Source: Meconema thalassinum (Eukaryota > Arthropoda > Insecta > Orthoptera > Tettigoniidae). From it: a stretch of DNA of 64,000 nucleotides. The translations under genes were made by a program, and so were the position numbers. Positions 43,244 to 53,385 of this stretch are shown piece by piece. A model generated the notes under the pieces. The model was not told the DNA's origin. It worked only from the letters and a program-made list of their open reading frames with translations, and searched no databases. Numbering within the stretch: the stretch's first letter is position 1; each line of letters begins with the position of its first letter. The stretch lies in NCBI GenBank assembly GCA_946902985.2, contig OX336388.2, positions 125,713,894-125,777,893 on the forward strand, in the 5' to 3' direction.

Positions 43244-43744
43244 TTGAGGAGTGGAGTAGGCCATAGTTAGCTCACCCCACTCCTTTAATTTACCCCTCTC
43301 TTCCCCTACCTCGTACGGTCTCGCTGGCCACTTCCGCGGCAGTATGCCAACTCAGTATAGCACAGTCTCCATCCAGCACAGCATGGCTCTGTATGACTCT
43401 TGCCGCAAATTACGTAAGTTTTACAAATATTTAAGGATACTTTTCCAAATTTCTTTGTATTATTTCATATTTTCTTACGCCTAGCGTCATTTATTTCCAG
43501 CTGGGAATGGAAACTTTTGACCAATTTCGGAGACAACATCATGAACTGAACTCTGAAAATCCTCAAGGGAGACAATTAAACCATCAAGAGTTTTACAATG
43601 TGTACCTACCCTATTTTTTTTTTTTACATTTTAAGAAAACTTTAAAAGTGTTTCAATGTATAAGTGATTTGAGTGTGTTTTACGTCAACATTTTATTATT
43701 GTAATTACAAAGTGAATTTTAAGTGCTGCCAATACACTGTAAGG

Positions 43745-43779
43745 CTGATGATGATGCCAATGCATGTAGGCATCGAAAC
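43745..43779 (+). ncRNA. Hammerhead-ribozyme-like core, copy B
   Basis: CTGATGA (43745-43751), T, GATGCC, a 10-nt loop, GGCATC, GAAAC (43775-43779). Stem II is a perfect 6-bp helix of different sequence from copy A (3333-3360). ACAU and AUGU can form a short stem III closed by UA. The downstream TATTGACGAGGCGG near 43834 matches the tail of the Penelope-like foldbacks. Stem I is not convincing. The boundaries of the enclosing element (perhaps 43500-43865) are unclear. Confidence 0.45.
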
Positions 43780-43869
43780 ATGTACCTATGTAGATTGTGA
43801 CATGTGATTACATCACAAAATTTTGAATATAATGTATTGACGAGGCGGAACTAGGAAATCTTTTGATTA

Positions 43870-44985
43870 TTCAATTAGGAGGAAACAAGGTAAGCAATCT
43901 GGCATATGCTGATGACCTGGTTGTAATGACGGACTCCGTCGAAAGCTTACAAGCCAACATGTTAGAACTTGAACAGAAATGTAGAGAATAATGGTATGAA
44001 AATCAGCATTTCAAAGACGAAGGTTATGTCAGTAGAGAAGAAACACAAGAAAATAGAATGCCAAGTAGGAGGAACTTGGAGCAAGTGGACCATTTTAAAT
44101 ACTGCTCGGGTTCAAGCTCTGTGAACTTGCGTTGTGAGGGGAAGGGTCAGAAGAGAAGAGTCTGTCAACAGCCCGCCGTGTTATCTGGTATTCCTTTCTA
44201 TCCCAATACTGCTAACATAGGTCCGTTGCTCAAACCACTGTGGTGTTGTGAATGAGTGAGTGAGTCACCGACCAATGTATTGGGTTCTGTTACTATGCCC
44301 GGACTGGGAAACCTCATCACTCGTCACCATCACTTCTCATAATCCGCGATCCACATTCCTCTCAAGTTCACACAGCTTGTACCCGAGCAGTACTTGGGCT
44401 GTGTTATTCTCTCAGGATGGTACTATGGTGAAGGAAATAGTGTCAAGGTGTAGTAAAGCCAATGCAGCGAGTTCTCAGTTGCGATCTACAGTATTCTGTA
44501 AGAAAGAAGTTAGCGTAGCGATGTAACTCTTCCCTACATCGCTCAGTATTTAGACTGACCTTGCTGTATGGAAGTGAGATTCAAGATATCTGATACATAA
44601 GCTAGAGGTAACTGATATGAGGGTAATGGGACAAATTGATGGGAGCAATGGCAGGAAGGTACTTGTAATGAAGAGATAGGCTCAGTTAGGAATGGCCATG
44701 CTAGATAAAGCTGTTTGTATGAGCCGACTCAGATGGTGGGGTCATGTGATGAGAATAAGGGAAGAGAGATTACCTAAGAAGTTAATGAGTTAGGCTGTCG
44801 AGGGTAAGAGAAGCAGAGGTAGACTTAGGAGACGGTGGTTAGATTCAGTGTTGAATGATTTCAAAGTGAGAGGTGTAGAAGCAGAGGAGGCCGCAGTGGG
44901 GATTTTGGAGGTGACTTGTTCGTAAACAGAGGCTTGCAGATTAGACTGGACGCTGTAAGGCAAAGCAGTCTCAAATGAAAATGTC
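43870..44985 (+). pseudogene. LINE RT end and tail, interrupted by a MITE, next to UTP25 exon 3
   Basis: SNLAYADDLVVMTDSVESLQ carries the intact catalytic YADD; HFKY precedes the MITE at 44102. LGCVISQDGTMVKEIVSRCS-type sequence resumes at 44391 and is followed by the conserved tail SRLRWWGHVMRIREERLPKK and RGRLRRRWLDSVLND. Stops near 43991, 44525 and 44793 show decay. It ends just before the splice acceptor of UTP25 exon 3. Confidence 0.75.
44102..44390. mobile_element. TA-flanked MITE inserted in the LINE
   Basis: The inverted ends are CTGCTCGGGTTCAAGCTCTG and the inverse of CTGCTCGGGTACAAGCTGTG, with TA on each side (44100-44101 and 44391-44392). Removing the element plus one TA restores the LINE frame HFKYLGC. 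289 bp, non-coding. TA target suggests mobilisation by a Tc1/mariner-type transposase. Confidence 0.8.
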
Positions 44986-44999
44986 TGTATGTTTCATAG

Positions 45000-45204
45000 A
45001 GTGGTGAAGATGCTGATCGACATCCTGCTTCCAGACGAGAGGGCCAATGTGGTAAATAAAGCTCGATTCTTTCAAGAATTTTCGGGAAATGAAATCGCAA
45101 TGCCCCGGAGAAACCCTCGTCCAGACGACTATGAGGCGTTGTTTTCTGGCAATACAGATGACCAGTTTAGGATTGGGATCACTGTTACGAAGAAGAGTCT
45201 TAAG
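45000..45204 (+). CDS. UTP25: UTP25 exon 3
   Basis: Acceptor ATGTTTCATAG| at 44999. The split codon AG|A gives arginine and the frame continues VVKMLIDILLPDERANVVNK, ARFFQEFSGNEIAMPRRNP and DDYEALFSGNTDDQFRIGIT, ending KKSLK|GTATGG. The block DYEALF-GN-DDQFRIG is strongly conserved in UTP25. 205 nt, phase returns to 0 at its end. No defects. Confidence 0.93.
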
Positions 45205-45872
45205 GTATGGAATATGAGAACAATTCAGATACTCTTGGAGTAGTATAGGTCATCGTATATAAACAGCTCTGCCAGCCATCATGCCTGCGTACCAGGACGT
45301 CAGGTCCGATTTTGGAGCCTTGTAGTTCAATCTGGCGGCTGATTTTCCACACATTGTCCTCTTTTAGTTCAACCAATTGCGTCCACAAAGTTTCAAGATA
45401 GGTTTCAACCTGTCTTACCTGATCATGTGTTTCTTCTTATTAGGCATATGCCTGTTAGAAGCACAATAAATCCAAATAAATAATACTTCCCTTGTTCTCT
45501 CTTGTCGACTTACACCTTTTCTCATAAGGAACTGTGTCTTTCAGAATTAGGGATTCCGAGAGATACCTGAGTTGGCCCGTTTTCTATTTGTTCATTGACT
45601 TTGGAATGTACCCTCTAAGTCAGGTGTTTTCAATCCATAGTTCATGAATCTTTCAATAGTTCAAGAGTGGATCATCAGTAAAATGACTTTTAAACCCACT
45701 GCTTTAAATTCACACGAAAAGTAGAGTGAAATTAAGATCAATAGGATTAGTATCCATGCTTAGGTCCGTATTGACAATTCTAAATGAGATCCAAATGGGT
45801 GTATTTTATTCCGCCCAATCAATACTTGCAATTTCTTACGTAAAATGTATTTAAGCATATTCACAGGAAAAT

Positions 45873-45900
45873 GTTTCGGTCAAAATTTGCCCTTCTGCAG
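45873..45900 (-). ncRNA. Degenerate hammerhead-ribozyme-like core, copy C
   Basis: Minus strand: CTGCAGA (expected CTGANGA), A, GGGCAAAT, TTTGACC, GAAAC. Stem II still pairs mostly, with one mismatch. The changed A in the first box should inactivate a hammerhead. Confidence 0.3.
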
Positions 45901-45995
45901 CCTGTACATAATCATCACCAATTTTAACACATACCAAAGACATTCCTGTGGTTGACACATGCATAATTAAACATTTTCATTGTGGAGTAAATCAT

Positions 45996-46278
45996 CATCA
46001 TCTTGCACAGTTTCCAGCCACTGGCCGGGTCTGTTTGGAACACAAGCCTCTCCAACGTCTTCTGTCTTCCCACCATCTCTCAGCCTCCACCCTTGTCCAG
46101 TCTTCTCCTCTCTTCTTCACGCTTTCTTCCACCCCCTTCAGCCACCTGTCTCTCGGTCTCTTTCCTTCCCACTTCGTCTCGTGTATCCTCCTGGGTATCC
46201 TCTTCTCCTCCATTCGTTTTACATGTCCATACCATCTAAGTCTAGATTTCTCTATACCATCCTGTAATGGTTCCTCCT
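45996..46278 (-). pseudogene. LINE family 1 tail (distal half)
   Basis: Continuing from the RT half across the hAT: EEPLQDGIEKSRLRWYGHVK, RIPRRIHETKWEGKRPRDRW, LKGVEESVKKRGEDWTRVEA and CSKQTRPVAGNCAR, stop. This is the same ending as the family 1 copy at 60960-61150, so this half supplies the tail missing from 47748-48393. Confidence 0.85.
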
Positions 46279-47739
46279 CACTGATCTCTATACATGGATC
46301 GCTGATGTCAGCTCTCCGCTACACGAGAAAGTACGCCAGGTTGAGCGCGCGGTCCGCCATGTTGGTGTGCCCATTCTCGAGCCATCCTTATGGGGAAGCA
46401 ATGATAATCTAGTCAATTTTAAATCGTAATTAATGGTGCTTTGGAACAAATAAAAATATAGAGATATGTTCACTCATAGCATAAGGGCATTGGGATCACT
46501 GACACGTCATTCCGAGGTCAGTAAATCTCCGGAATAGCAATAAAAATGAATGTATAATAACGGCTGACAAATATCAACTTAAGTGCTGAGTACACGCAAT
46601 TAGCGATCAGTAACAGAGTAACGAGTGAAAAACAATTTCTGGAAACTTTCTTGTAAATTGAATAAATATATATGCCACGAAATTATGCATTCTTCAAATG
46701 ATGTACCTATAAACGTAGTTCACTATACACTCGGCATATCGTAATCGGTTCTTGGTAATGAATTTCTGTTTCCATGAAATAACGCGCAGTTTAATTTATA
46801 AAATGAAAATATCATTTAAGCAAATTGTACGTATTTATGAAACCAGCAAATATTCAGACCTTGTCAATATATCACATAACCAGCAGCTTAATTGCCACAG
46901 TAAAAATTACACAAAAATAAATATACCGGTAGCCTATATAATTATCAGGGTGCGAAATCGGAAAGACGTGGTGGAGGGGGGGAGGGAGAAGGATTACAGG
47001 GCTTAATTACTAATCCCAGCACTCTACATCAAATACTACAGCTTTTAATCACGCTAGCAGCACAATAAACTTAATAATAAAAGGAAGTAGATCTATGCGA
47101 AACTGCACTTTAAGCCAAACCAATTTCACTCCTCAGCTCCACATAAAAGTTAACAGAGAACAGCTGTTTTCGAAGGCTCCCAATTCTCCCGCCTGATACT
47201 CCTAATCCATGATCTTAGAAGTTCGGGTCTCGAGAAAGGAAACCTACAAAAATGAATTGCCATTTTCCTCCCAGAATATGCGAAATATAAATAAAACTCA
47301 AAACACTACCCTCGAAATATTAATTTTTATTATAGTTTAAAACTCACCGATGAAACGATTTCTCTTTCTGCTGTTCGGTTCTGTTTGTACATCTATATGC
47401 TGAACACTGCGGCATGTTGAAACCTCATTCAGAATTCACATGAACACACAGTACACATTGAAATTGAATCTTGTAATTTACAAGTATACTACTATACATC
47501 GAACCTAAATTCGCAAAATACACTACTACTTCTTTTGCATTAACACTCGTGGAACTACAATCAAGAGGCCTGGCCACTGGGCATGGCGTCACCGAATAAG
47601 ACAAGAGCGCTCTACGGACCACGTGGTCTACGAGCAATATTGCACCATGCGCTCGCTGCCATCTTGCTATACCTCCTGTCATCGTCTATTCGGCTTACTG
47701 CTGCCTTAGCTACCAGCCATCCATGTATAGAGATCAGTG
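46279..47739. mobile_element. Non-autonomous hAT inserted in the LINE
   Basis: The inverted ends CACTGATCTCTATACATGGA are identical for 20+ bp. An exact 8-bp duplication TTCCTCCT lies at 46271-46278 and 47740-47747. 1461 bp with no transposase; interior otherwise unassigned. Confidence 0.92.
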
Positions 47740-47747
47740 TTCCTCCT

Positions 47748-48393
47748 TCATTAATTCTCTGGTCCTTTCATTTCTTATTCTGTCCATCTTTGTAGCTCCA
47801 ATACTGCTTCTCAAGAACCTCATCTTACTGGCCTGTATTTTGCTCTTCTCCCTTCCTTTCATAACCCAGGTCTCCGAGGCATACGTCAGGATAGGGACAT
47901 AGTACGTCTGATATATGATCATTTTGCTGTTCTGAGGGACATCCTTGCTCCATAACATGCTTCTCACACTCCTCCAGAATGCTTCTGCCTGTCTCCCCCG
48001 CTCATTTATTTCTCTATCGTTTCTTCCATTATCTTGTATCAGGCTTCCCAGATACTCGAAACTCTCCACTTTCTTCAGCTGTTCCCCACCAATTGTTATT
48101 CCCGTTGTGGTTCTTTCCTTCTTCCTTGTTGTGATCACCATCTCACTCTTATTTATGCTAAATTTCATCCCATATCCTTGTATCATTCCTTCCCACACGT
48201 CCAACTGTTCCTGTACCTCCTCCTCCTTGTTTCCCCAAATCATTAAATCATCTGTAAACACCATTGCTTTCATCTTTCCTTCTCCAATTACTTGTGCCAC
48301 TCGGGTCATTATGTCATCCATCACCACAATGAAAAGTAACGGTGACAGTGCACTTCCTTGTTTCAGGCCGTTTCTCTGTTCCAACCAATCCGA
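47748..48393 (-). pseudogene. LINE family 1 RT fragment (FTDD variant), copy 2
   Basis: Minus strand: LEQRNGLKQGSALSPLLFIV (motif B), MKAMVFTDDLMIWGNKEEE (motif C with FTDD), YGMKFSINKSEMVITTRKKE, SFEYLGSLIQDNGRNDREIN and SETWVMKGREKSKIQASKMR. The frame is open for over 200 codons up to the hAT insertion after ELMKEE. Motif A and upstream are lost by 5' truncation. Confidence 0.88.
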
Positions 48394-50879
48394 TGTGGAG
48401 TAAATATTTGATTCAAATACACTTAAAATCTAAAAATATTAAAGTAAGTTAGTGACAAATTAAAATTATTCTCTTAAGATGTTTTGGATGGACAAGTAGT
48501 CTTGCTACATTATTGTTCCATAAACGTGTTTCTATTTGGCGAAAGGAGAATTGATCAGTGACAAATAAGCATCAGCTGGCATGACTTTGATTCTATTGCA
48601 TACATGCTATGGAAATATTAAAAGTTTGATACACACAATTGTTCACTTAAACCTTTGATTGGAGAAACTGGTCTTGTTACATTCTTGTTTACTTAGATGT
48701 GTTGCATGATTGGCGGAAAAGAGTGCATACTGTGACCATAAGTATCGGATATTAATTTGTTATAGGGCTTTCCATGCCGCATTAGATTGCATACGAGCGT
48801 GAAAGGTTTGCATGACCTGTGATAAAGGAAAATGTTAGTCTTAGAAAAACGAAAGTGTTGCGTTCGAGAGTATGATCCAAATTTATAACATTGTTGAATT
48901 TAATAAAAGTGGCAAACACTTACTCTTTGGCACTGTAATAGTGAAAATTATCTTCATTCGAAAAAGAAGGGGGGGATCTGCCTCTGCTTGGATGCTGCAA
49001 AGTGTAAGAAAATTAAATGTCAGATTGAATGGAAAAACGACGTGAGCTGTGCTTAACCGGGGAAGAAAGAAATCTGTTATCTTACCTGTGTACATGCAGT
49101 GTGGCTTAGCGACGTGTATCCCTGTATGTACTAGCGCGCACTGATGCGAGCAACAGCTGTGTTAGCTTGCTACTGCACTGGAGCGTGGGTGGCGAGATGG
49201 GGGAAGGTTAGCGTGACGTAAAGGAACTGTTATGGGGGAACAAGAGGGGGAGGGAGGGGAGCTGGTGGTGGAGAGGAGTGAATGGATTACGTATGTTTGT
49301 AAGTGGTTGATTGTTTTGGGAAAAACTTGTTGATATTTTCGTACAGGATGTTTAATTCGAAATTAATCTCGTTAAGATTATGGGCGGGGTTGAGACGTGC
49401 ATGAATATGTTTAAATTAATTTTAAGTAAGAAATTGCAAGTATTGATTGGGCGGAATAAATACACCCATTAGGATCTCATTTAAGTAGAGTGAAGTAATT
49501 AAAACAAAACGTGTGGCATTTTGCAGTAGCAAAGTTCCTCTGTTAGTAGAAATTCTAAACAAACATTTTTTTTTAGTTTCTTAAAGAAAAAATATTGTTT
49601 AGCCTTTAAGGGCTGAAACTGTGTGTTAGGGAGTGTGTAGCGTATTGGAATATCTGGGGGCTGTTTATGGGGGTTATGTAAATTGAGTGTTACTCGAGGG
49701 AGAGCTTCCAGGTGTTCAGAGTGTCTGGTGAGCTCAGGGTTGGGGGTGCTTTCAAGGGGTTGATGGGATAATGGATTAGCCTGCTGGCGTACGACTGTGA
49801 CTCCGCGCGTGCGGACAGCGTACGTGTGTGAGAATGCAGAATAGAGCAGAACTGCTGACCGGTACTTTACTACAGGTCGGAAGGCGAACTGCTTACCGAA
49901 TGTTTATAGACAATTAAGTAACACTAGGCTCTATTAGGTCAGGGTTGGAGGGTAGGGGGGTTAGCGTACAATTAAATAAGCTGCAAGACCAATGATGTTA
50001 TAACTAAGTAGTTTACTGACTGCTATACTTGTGAAGTACTGCGTCTTCACTAATCAGCCTTAGTGCTGTATGTTTTCAATGTATGACAAGACAATTACAA
50101 AGTGTAGTAGAGGTTGAAAGGTAGGATTTGTGCTGGAGTGTAGACTCGTGAGCACACTTACCGGTGACTGGCGTCAAGATGGTGACTGTCAAGGCGTCGG
50201 CAGGATACAAGACATTGGTGATCGTGGCGTGTAACCTTTTATAGTCCTAGCCCTTGTAGACTGGTATGTCACTGCATAGCTGACCCATATAGTGTTGGCT
50301 GTCAGTGCTGAGCCGTTGTGTTGAAATAATAATGGTGTGTGGCTGATCCCTCCAGGGTTTGATGGTGTTTGTGTAGTATCGAAAACAGGGTCTGAAGGGG
50401 TATAGTGATATGGGGCAGATAGTGTAGTTTAGGGGGTGCAACCCTATAAGATCCCTAGGGGATCTTAGAGATGCAACAATATAATTAAGATTCTTGGTTA
50501 AACGAATGTGAGTTTTAAAATAGTTTAATATACATTTTATGTATTGATTAACGGTAATACATTTTACCATATTGTGTTATAAACATTTGAAGTAATTTCA
50601 CCGCCTTGCAAACATATTTAGTGCATTAAGCCGTGAAAAGTATAAATGTTATTTCGGGAAACTGCCATCGAGTCTAATAATGTGCACACCTCTGTACCGT
50701 AATGTAAACAAATATTCAGAATATAAAAATTATTGATTGTGCGGAAAAAGATTTAAAAAATGTGATATTTATCAGGTTATTTTCAATACAGATTCAAATA
50801 ATCCCAGAGACAACTTGTAGTTGTGAACGCCGGCCATGAAAGCCTAACTAGGTTTTATGGAAGTATGTATTGTTTACAG

Positions 50880-51035
50880 CTTTATGCCGATTTCTACTCT
50901 GCCGACATCATCGTGGCTTCGCCTCTTGGTCTTCGAGTCATCATCGGTGCAGAAGGAGAGGCTGAAAGAGATTATGACTTCCTTGCTTCTATCGAAGTGT
51001 TGGTGATGGACCAAATGGATGTGTTCTTCATGCAG
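50880..51035 (+). CDS. UTP25: UTP25 exon 4 (last exon found in the window)
   Basis: Acceptor ATTGTTTACAG| at 50879, donor TTCATGCAG|GTAATT at 51035, 156 nt in phase 0. It encodes [20 protein letters not shown], then [20 protein letters not shown] and [12 protein letters not shown], one of the most conserved stretches of UTP25; MDQMD sits where DEAD-box proteins have motif II. The homologous protein continues with about 280 more residues that I did not find before 64000, so the next intron exceeds 12.9 kb or the gene is broken beyond this point. Confidence 0.95.
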
Positions 51036-51439
51036 GTAATTCACTTTCTGTCTGCCGTTTATACATGGACACTGTTGGTATAGAAAGCTTTGAAGTCATT
51101 GTCATTGGTGCTTAACCCTTATAGCGCCAGAGGGGCGATCTATCGGCCCAAACATTAAATGTAGTATTATTTCCAGCCACGGGCTGTTGTAACTGTTGTA
51201 AACAAGACAATGCAGGAATCATTCTATTTTTAGATATATGGATGTGTTTAAGCACCTTGAATAACTGGATTCATAATAAGTATTCTTTGAACATGCTGAA
51301 GTCGACTGACTATTCGTGTTATCTTTTGGCGTCATGTTTGTTTATGTACTTGCTCAAAGCCAATTAAGATACGTTGTGACAAATATACAATGGTTAGTTC
51401 TTTGAATGAAGAGGATGTAAGGTTTTAACAAAAATTATT

Positions 51440-52150
51440 ACAGTATTTGTTTGTTGAAGACAGAATATCTTGAATATGGCCCGCAAACCGATGGCACTGT
51501 CCAAATTAGCGATCAAGATCTGCCCAAGACAAATAACTTTAAATATCTAGGGTCGGTTATCATGTCAAATGGTCATGTCACTTTAGATACTCGGGCGAGG
51601 GTAAACGCGACTTGGCTCAAATGGAAACAAGTAACTGGTGTCCTCTGCGACAAAAAGATGCCTAAATACCTAAGGGCAAAAGTTTATAAGACAGTTGTAC
51701 ATCCGGCAGCAATTTATGGGGCAGAATCCCGCCCAATGACAAGAAAACATGAACAGGCACTGCACATGATGGAGATGAAGATGCTCCGTTGGACACTTGG
51801 ACTGACTAGATATGACCATGTCTGAAATACAGATGTTGGACAACAATTAGGTGTCACACCAATTACGGAGAAAGTGAGGGAAGCTCGTCTCCGTTGGTAT
51901 GGTCATGTTATGAGAATGCTGGGCGACACTGTTGCCAAAATAGCTTTCAAACTGGACCCAGGTGGAATGCGACCACGCGGACAACCTGTGAAGCGTTGGA
52001 TCGACAACATTAACCCTACAAGTGCCAAAGGTCGATTTTTTCGACGCTGTGTACCTGTCTGTAGTGCCAGCGTCGAAAAAATCGACCTTCATAAAAGTCG
52101 CGATAAAGGTACCTGAGGTGTCATCTATCGACATAAAACACGTACTAAGT
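51440..52150 (+). pseudogene. RTE-like LINE 3' fragment in the piggyBac-like element
   Basis: LKTEYLEYGPQTDGTVQISD, KTNNFKYLGSVIMSNGHVT, RARVNATWLKWKQVTGVLCD, HPAAIYGAESRPMTRKHEQA and MEMKMLRWTLGLTRYDHV, then after a stop at 51823 VREARLRWYGHVMRMLGD and RGQPVKRWIDNI. This is the post-RT tail of the widespread RTE group in arthropods and nematodes. A perfect hairpin at 52028-52089 disrupts its end. Confidence 0.8.
52028..52089. repeat. Perfect 22-bp inverted repeat (hairpin) with 18-nt loop
   Basis: AAGGTCGATTTTTTCGACGC... at 52028-52049 is matched exactly by its reverse complement at 52068-52089. The loop is GTACCTGTCTGTAG-like. Each arm is itself partly palindromic (TCGA...TCGA). Confidence 0.85.
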
Positions 52151-52214
52151 TGTCAAGCATAGTTTGAAGTTTATTTTCCTATCGTAAGGAGTTCTGTATC
52201 TGCGTAAATATTCC

Positions 52215-52745
52215 ATGATATGTATCCTCTTTGCTTTGAAATTTCAATGTTTACATGTGGTCAAGATATCGACTCGAGATGTCAACATTGCCGGCAATAT
52301 TGACCTTATTGTGGAATTAATAGACGATGGAAGTGATTTTAGTGATGTGGAACACGGCGAACATAATACTTACGATACGAGTAGTGACAGTGATAGTGAG
52401 AGTGGGCCAGAACAGACTAAAATGCCGGAAAATAGTGATCGCGAAAGTGATTCCGGAGATGATGTACCTCTTCAAGAGATACGTGATGCTGCTAATGCAG
52501 GTAGGACTACGGCTAATCAAACAACTTGGATACAAATTATCCCTCCTGAAACTGAGAAAGACTGGTTAAGATTTAGGCCTAGATCTATGGGATTTCAACA
52601 TAATCTTGAGAGAAATTCGAAGGCTTTTTGTTACTTCCTTCTCTATTTTCTTCTCCAATTGTGGAACATGATTTTGGCCGAAACTAATTTATTTTCTGTA
52701 GTGACCCAAGTTATGCACATATTGCAACGAAACGTTTACTGGTGA
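52215..52745 (+). pseudogene. piggyBac-like transposase, N-terminal remnant
   Basis: An acidic start typical of piggyBac transposases (IDDGSDFSDVEHGEHNTYD and SSDSDSESGPEQ), then SGDDVPLQEIRDAANAGRT and NLERNSKAFCYFLLYFLLQL with ILAETNLFSVV, matching the first conserved block (FF..LL..I..ETN.YA) of the DDE_Tnp_1_7 domain. It ends at 52743-52745 (LQRNVYW, stop). All catalytic aspartates are missing, so this is a truncated relic. Confidence 0.65.
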
Positions 52746-53385
52746 CTAAGAACATATCAAGGAACAATTTGTGTATATTGGATTTTTCAACTCAGATAAG
52801 TGTTTTCCTGACAATTTTGGCTTGAGATTCGAATTAATTTTTTGTTTTTGTTTTTACGTTATTAAAGTGATTCTTAGATCTTACATTTCTTTAATACATC
52901 TATTTCCTACATATAATTAAACTACAGAATCTGATCTAAATATTGATATAAGAAACATAATTTTCTGATAAAATTTGAGGTAACTGTTAGCATTTAATAA
53001 GCAGACTACAAATCGGAGGATTATGTGCTGGCACTTGTAGGGTTAAAGGTACGTCCACACCAAGATGTTTTCGTTAACTTTGTTAATGAACACTGTTCAT
53101 GAACATTTTTGACTGTTCATAAACAAAATAGCGTGTTCGTTAACTTTTCGAGCATGTTCATGAACAAAATCTCTTTAACTTTTGTGAATGAAACTTTTCA
53201 TTAACTTTTCGTGTTTTCGTTAACATTTTGGTTTGCGCATGCGCAAAGACGCAATTAAGGTTGTAAATTCGTAGCGTGGAATACAATGCTCTTTTACTTC
53301 CCTAAAAATCGACTATCGAATCGCAAGTGACTCGTATATTGAGCGGAATTATGAAATACCAGGAAGCACATGAGAATATTAATTA

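Larger units (their letters stand above)
40461..44999 (+). other. UTP25 intron 2, filled with transposable elements
   Basis: GT at 40461 and AG at 44998-44999. It contains a hAT (40787-42012), a LINE RT fragment (42291-43243), a ribozyme-like Penelope-type piece (around 43745) and a LINE tail with a MITE (43870-44985) that ends only a few bases before exon 3. 43250-43490 is unassigned. Confidence 0.85.
45993..48393 (-). mobile_element. 5'-truncated LINE (family 1), split by a hAT
   Basis: Bordered by an exact 12-bp duplication TGTGGAGTAAAT at 45981-45992 and 48394-48405. The 3' end (low coordinate) is a GATGATGATG-type tail. RT and tail sequence occupy 48393-47748 and, beyond the hAT at 46279-47739, 46278-45993. 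Confidence 0.9.
45735..49484. mobile_element. Penelope-like foldback element hosting a LINE
   Basis: The inverted ends of about 80 bp are AAATGAGATCCAAATGGGTG, then CCGCCCAATCAATACTTGCA and TTTCTTAC (45783-45840), and the inverse at 49411-49484. Outside them AAGTAGAGTGAAATTAA (left) and AAGTAGAGTGAAGTAATTAA (right) look like a target duplication. A mutated hammerhead-like core is at 45873-45900 (-). Without the LINE insertion the element is about 1.35 kb, non-coding. The remaining interior (48406-49410) is unassigned. Confidence 0.5.
45205..50879 (+). other. UTP25 intron 3
   Basis: GT at 45205, AG at 50878-50879. 45205-45734 and 49504-50879 show no recognisable element. Between them lies a Penelope-like foldback with a LINE and a hAT nested in it. 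Confidence 0.85.
51116..53042 (+). mobile_element. piggyBac-like transposon, degenerate
   Basis: TTAA at 51112-51115 and 53043-53046 flank terminal repeats CCCTTATAGCGCCAG and the inverse of CCCTACAAGTGCCAG. TTAA targeting with CCC ends is the piggyBac signature. It holds an N-terminal transposase remnant (52215-52745) and a LINE tail (about 51440-52150). 52746-53042 is AT-rich, with nothing else seen. Confidence 0.75.
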
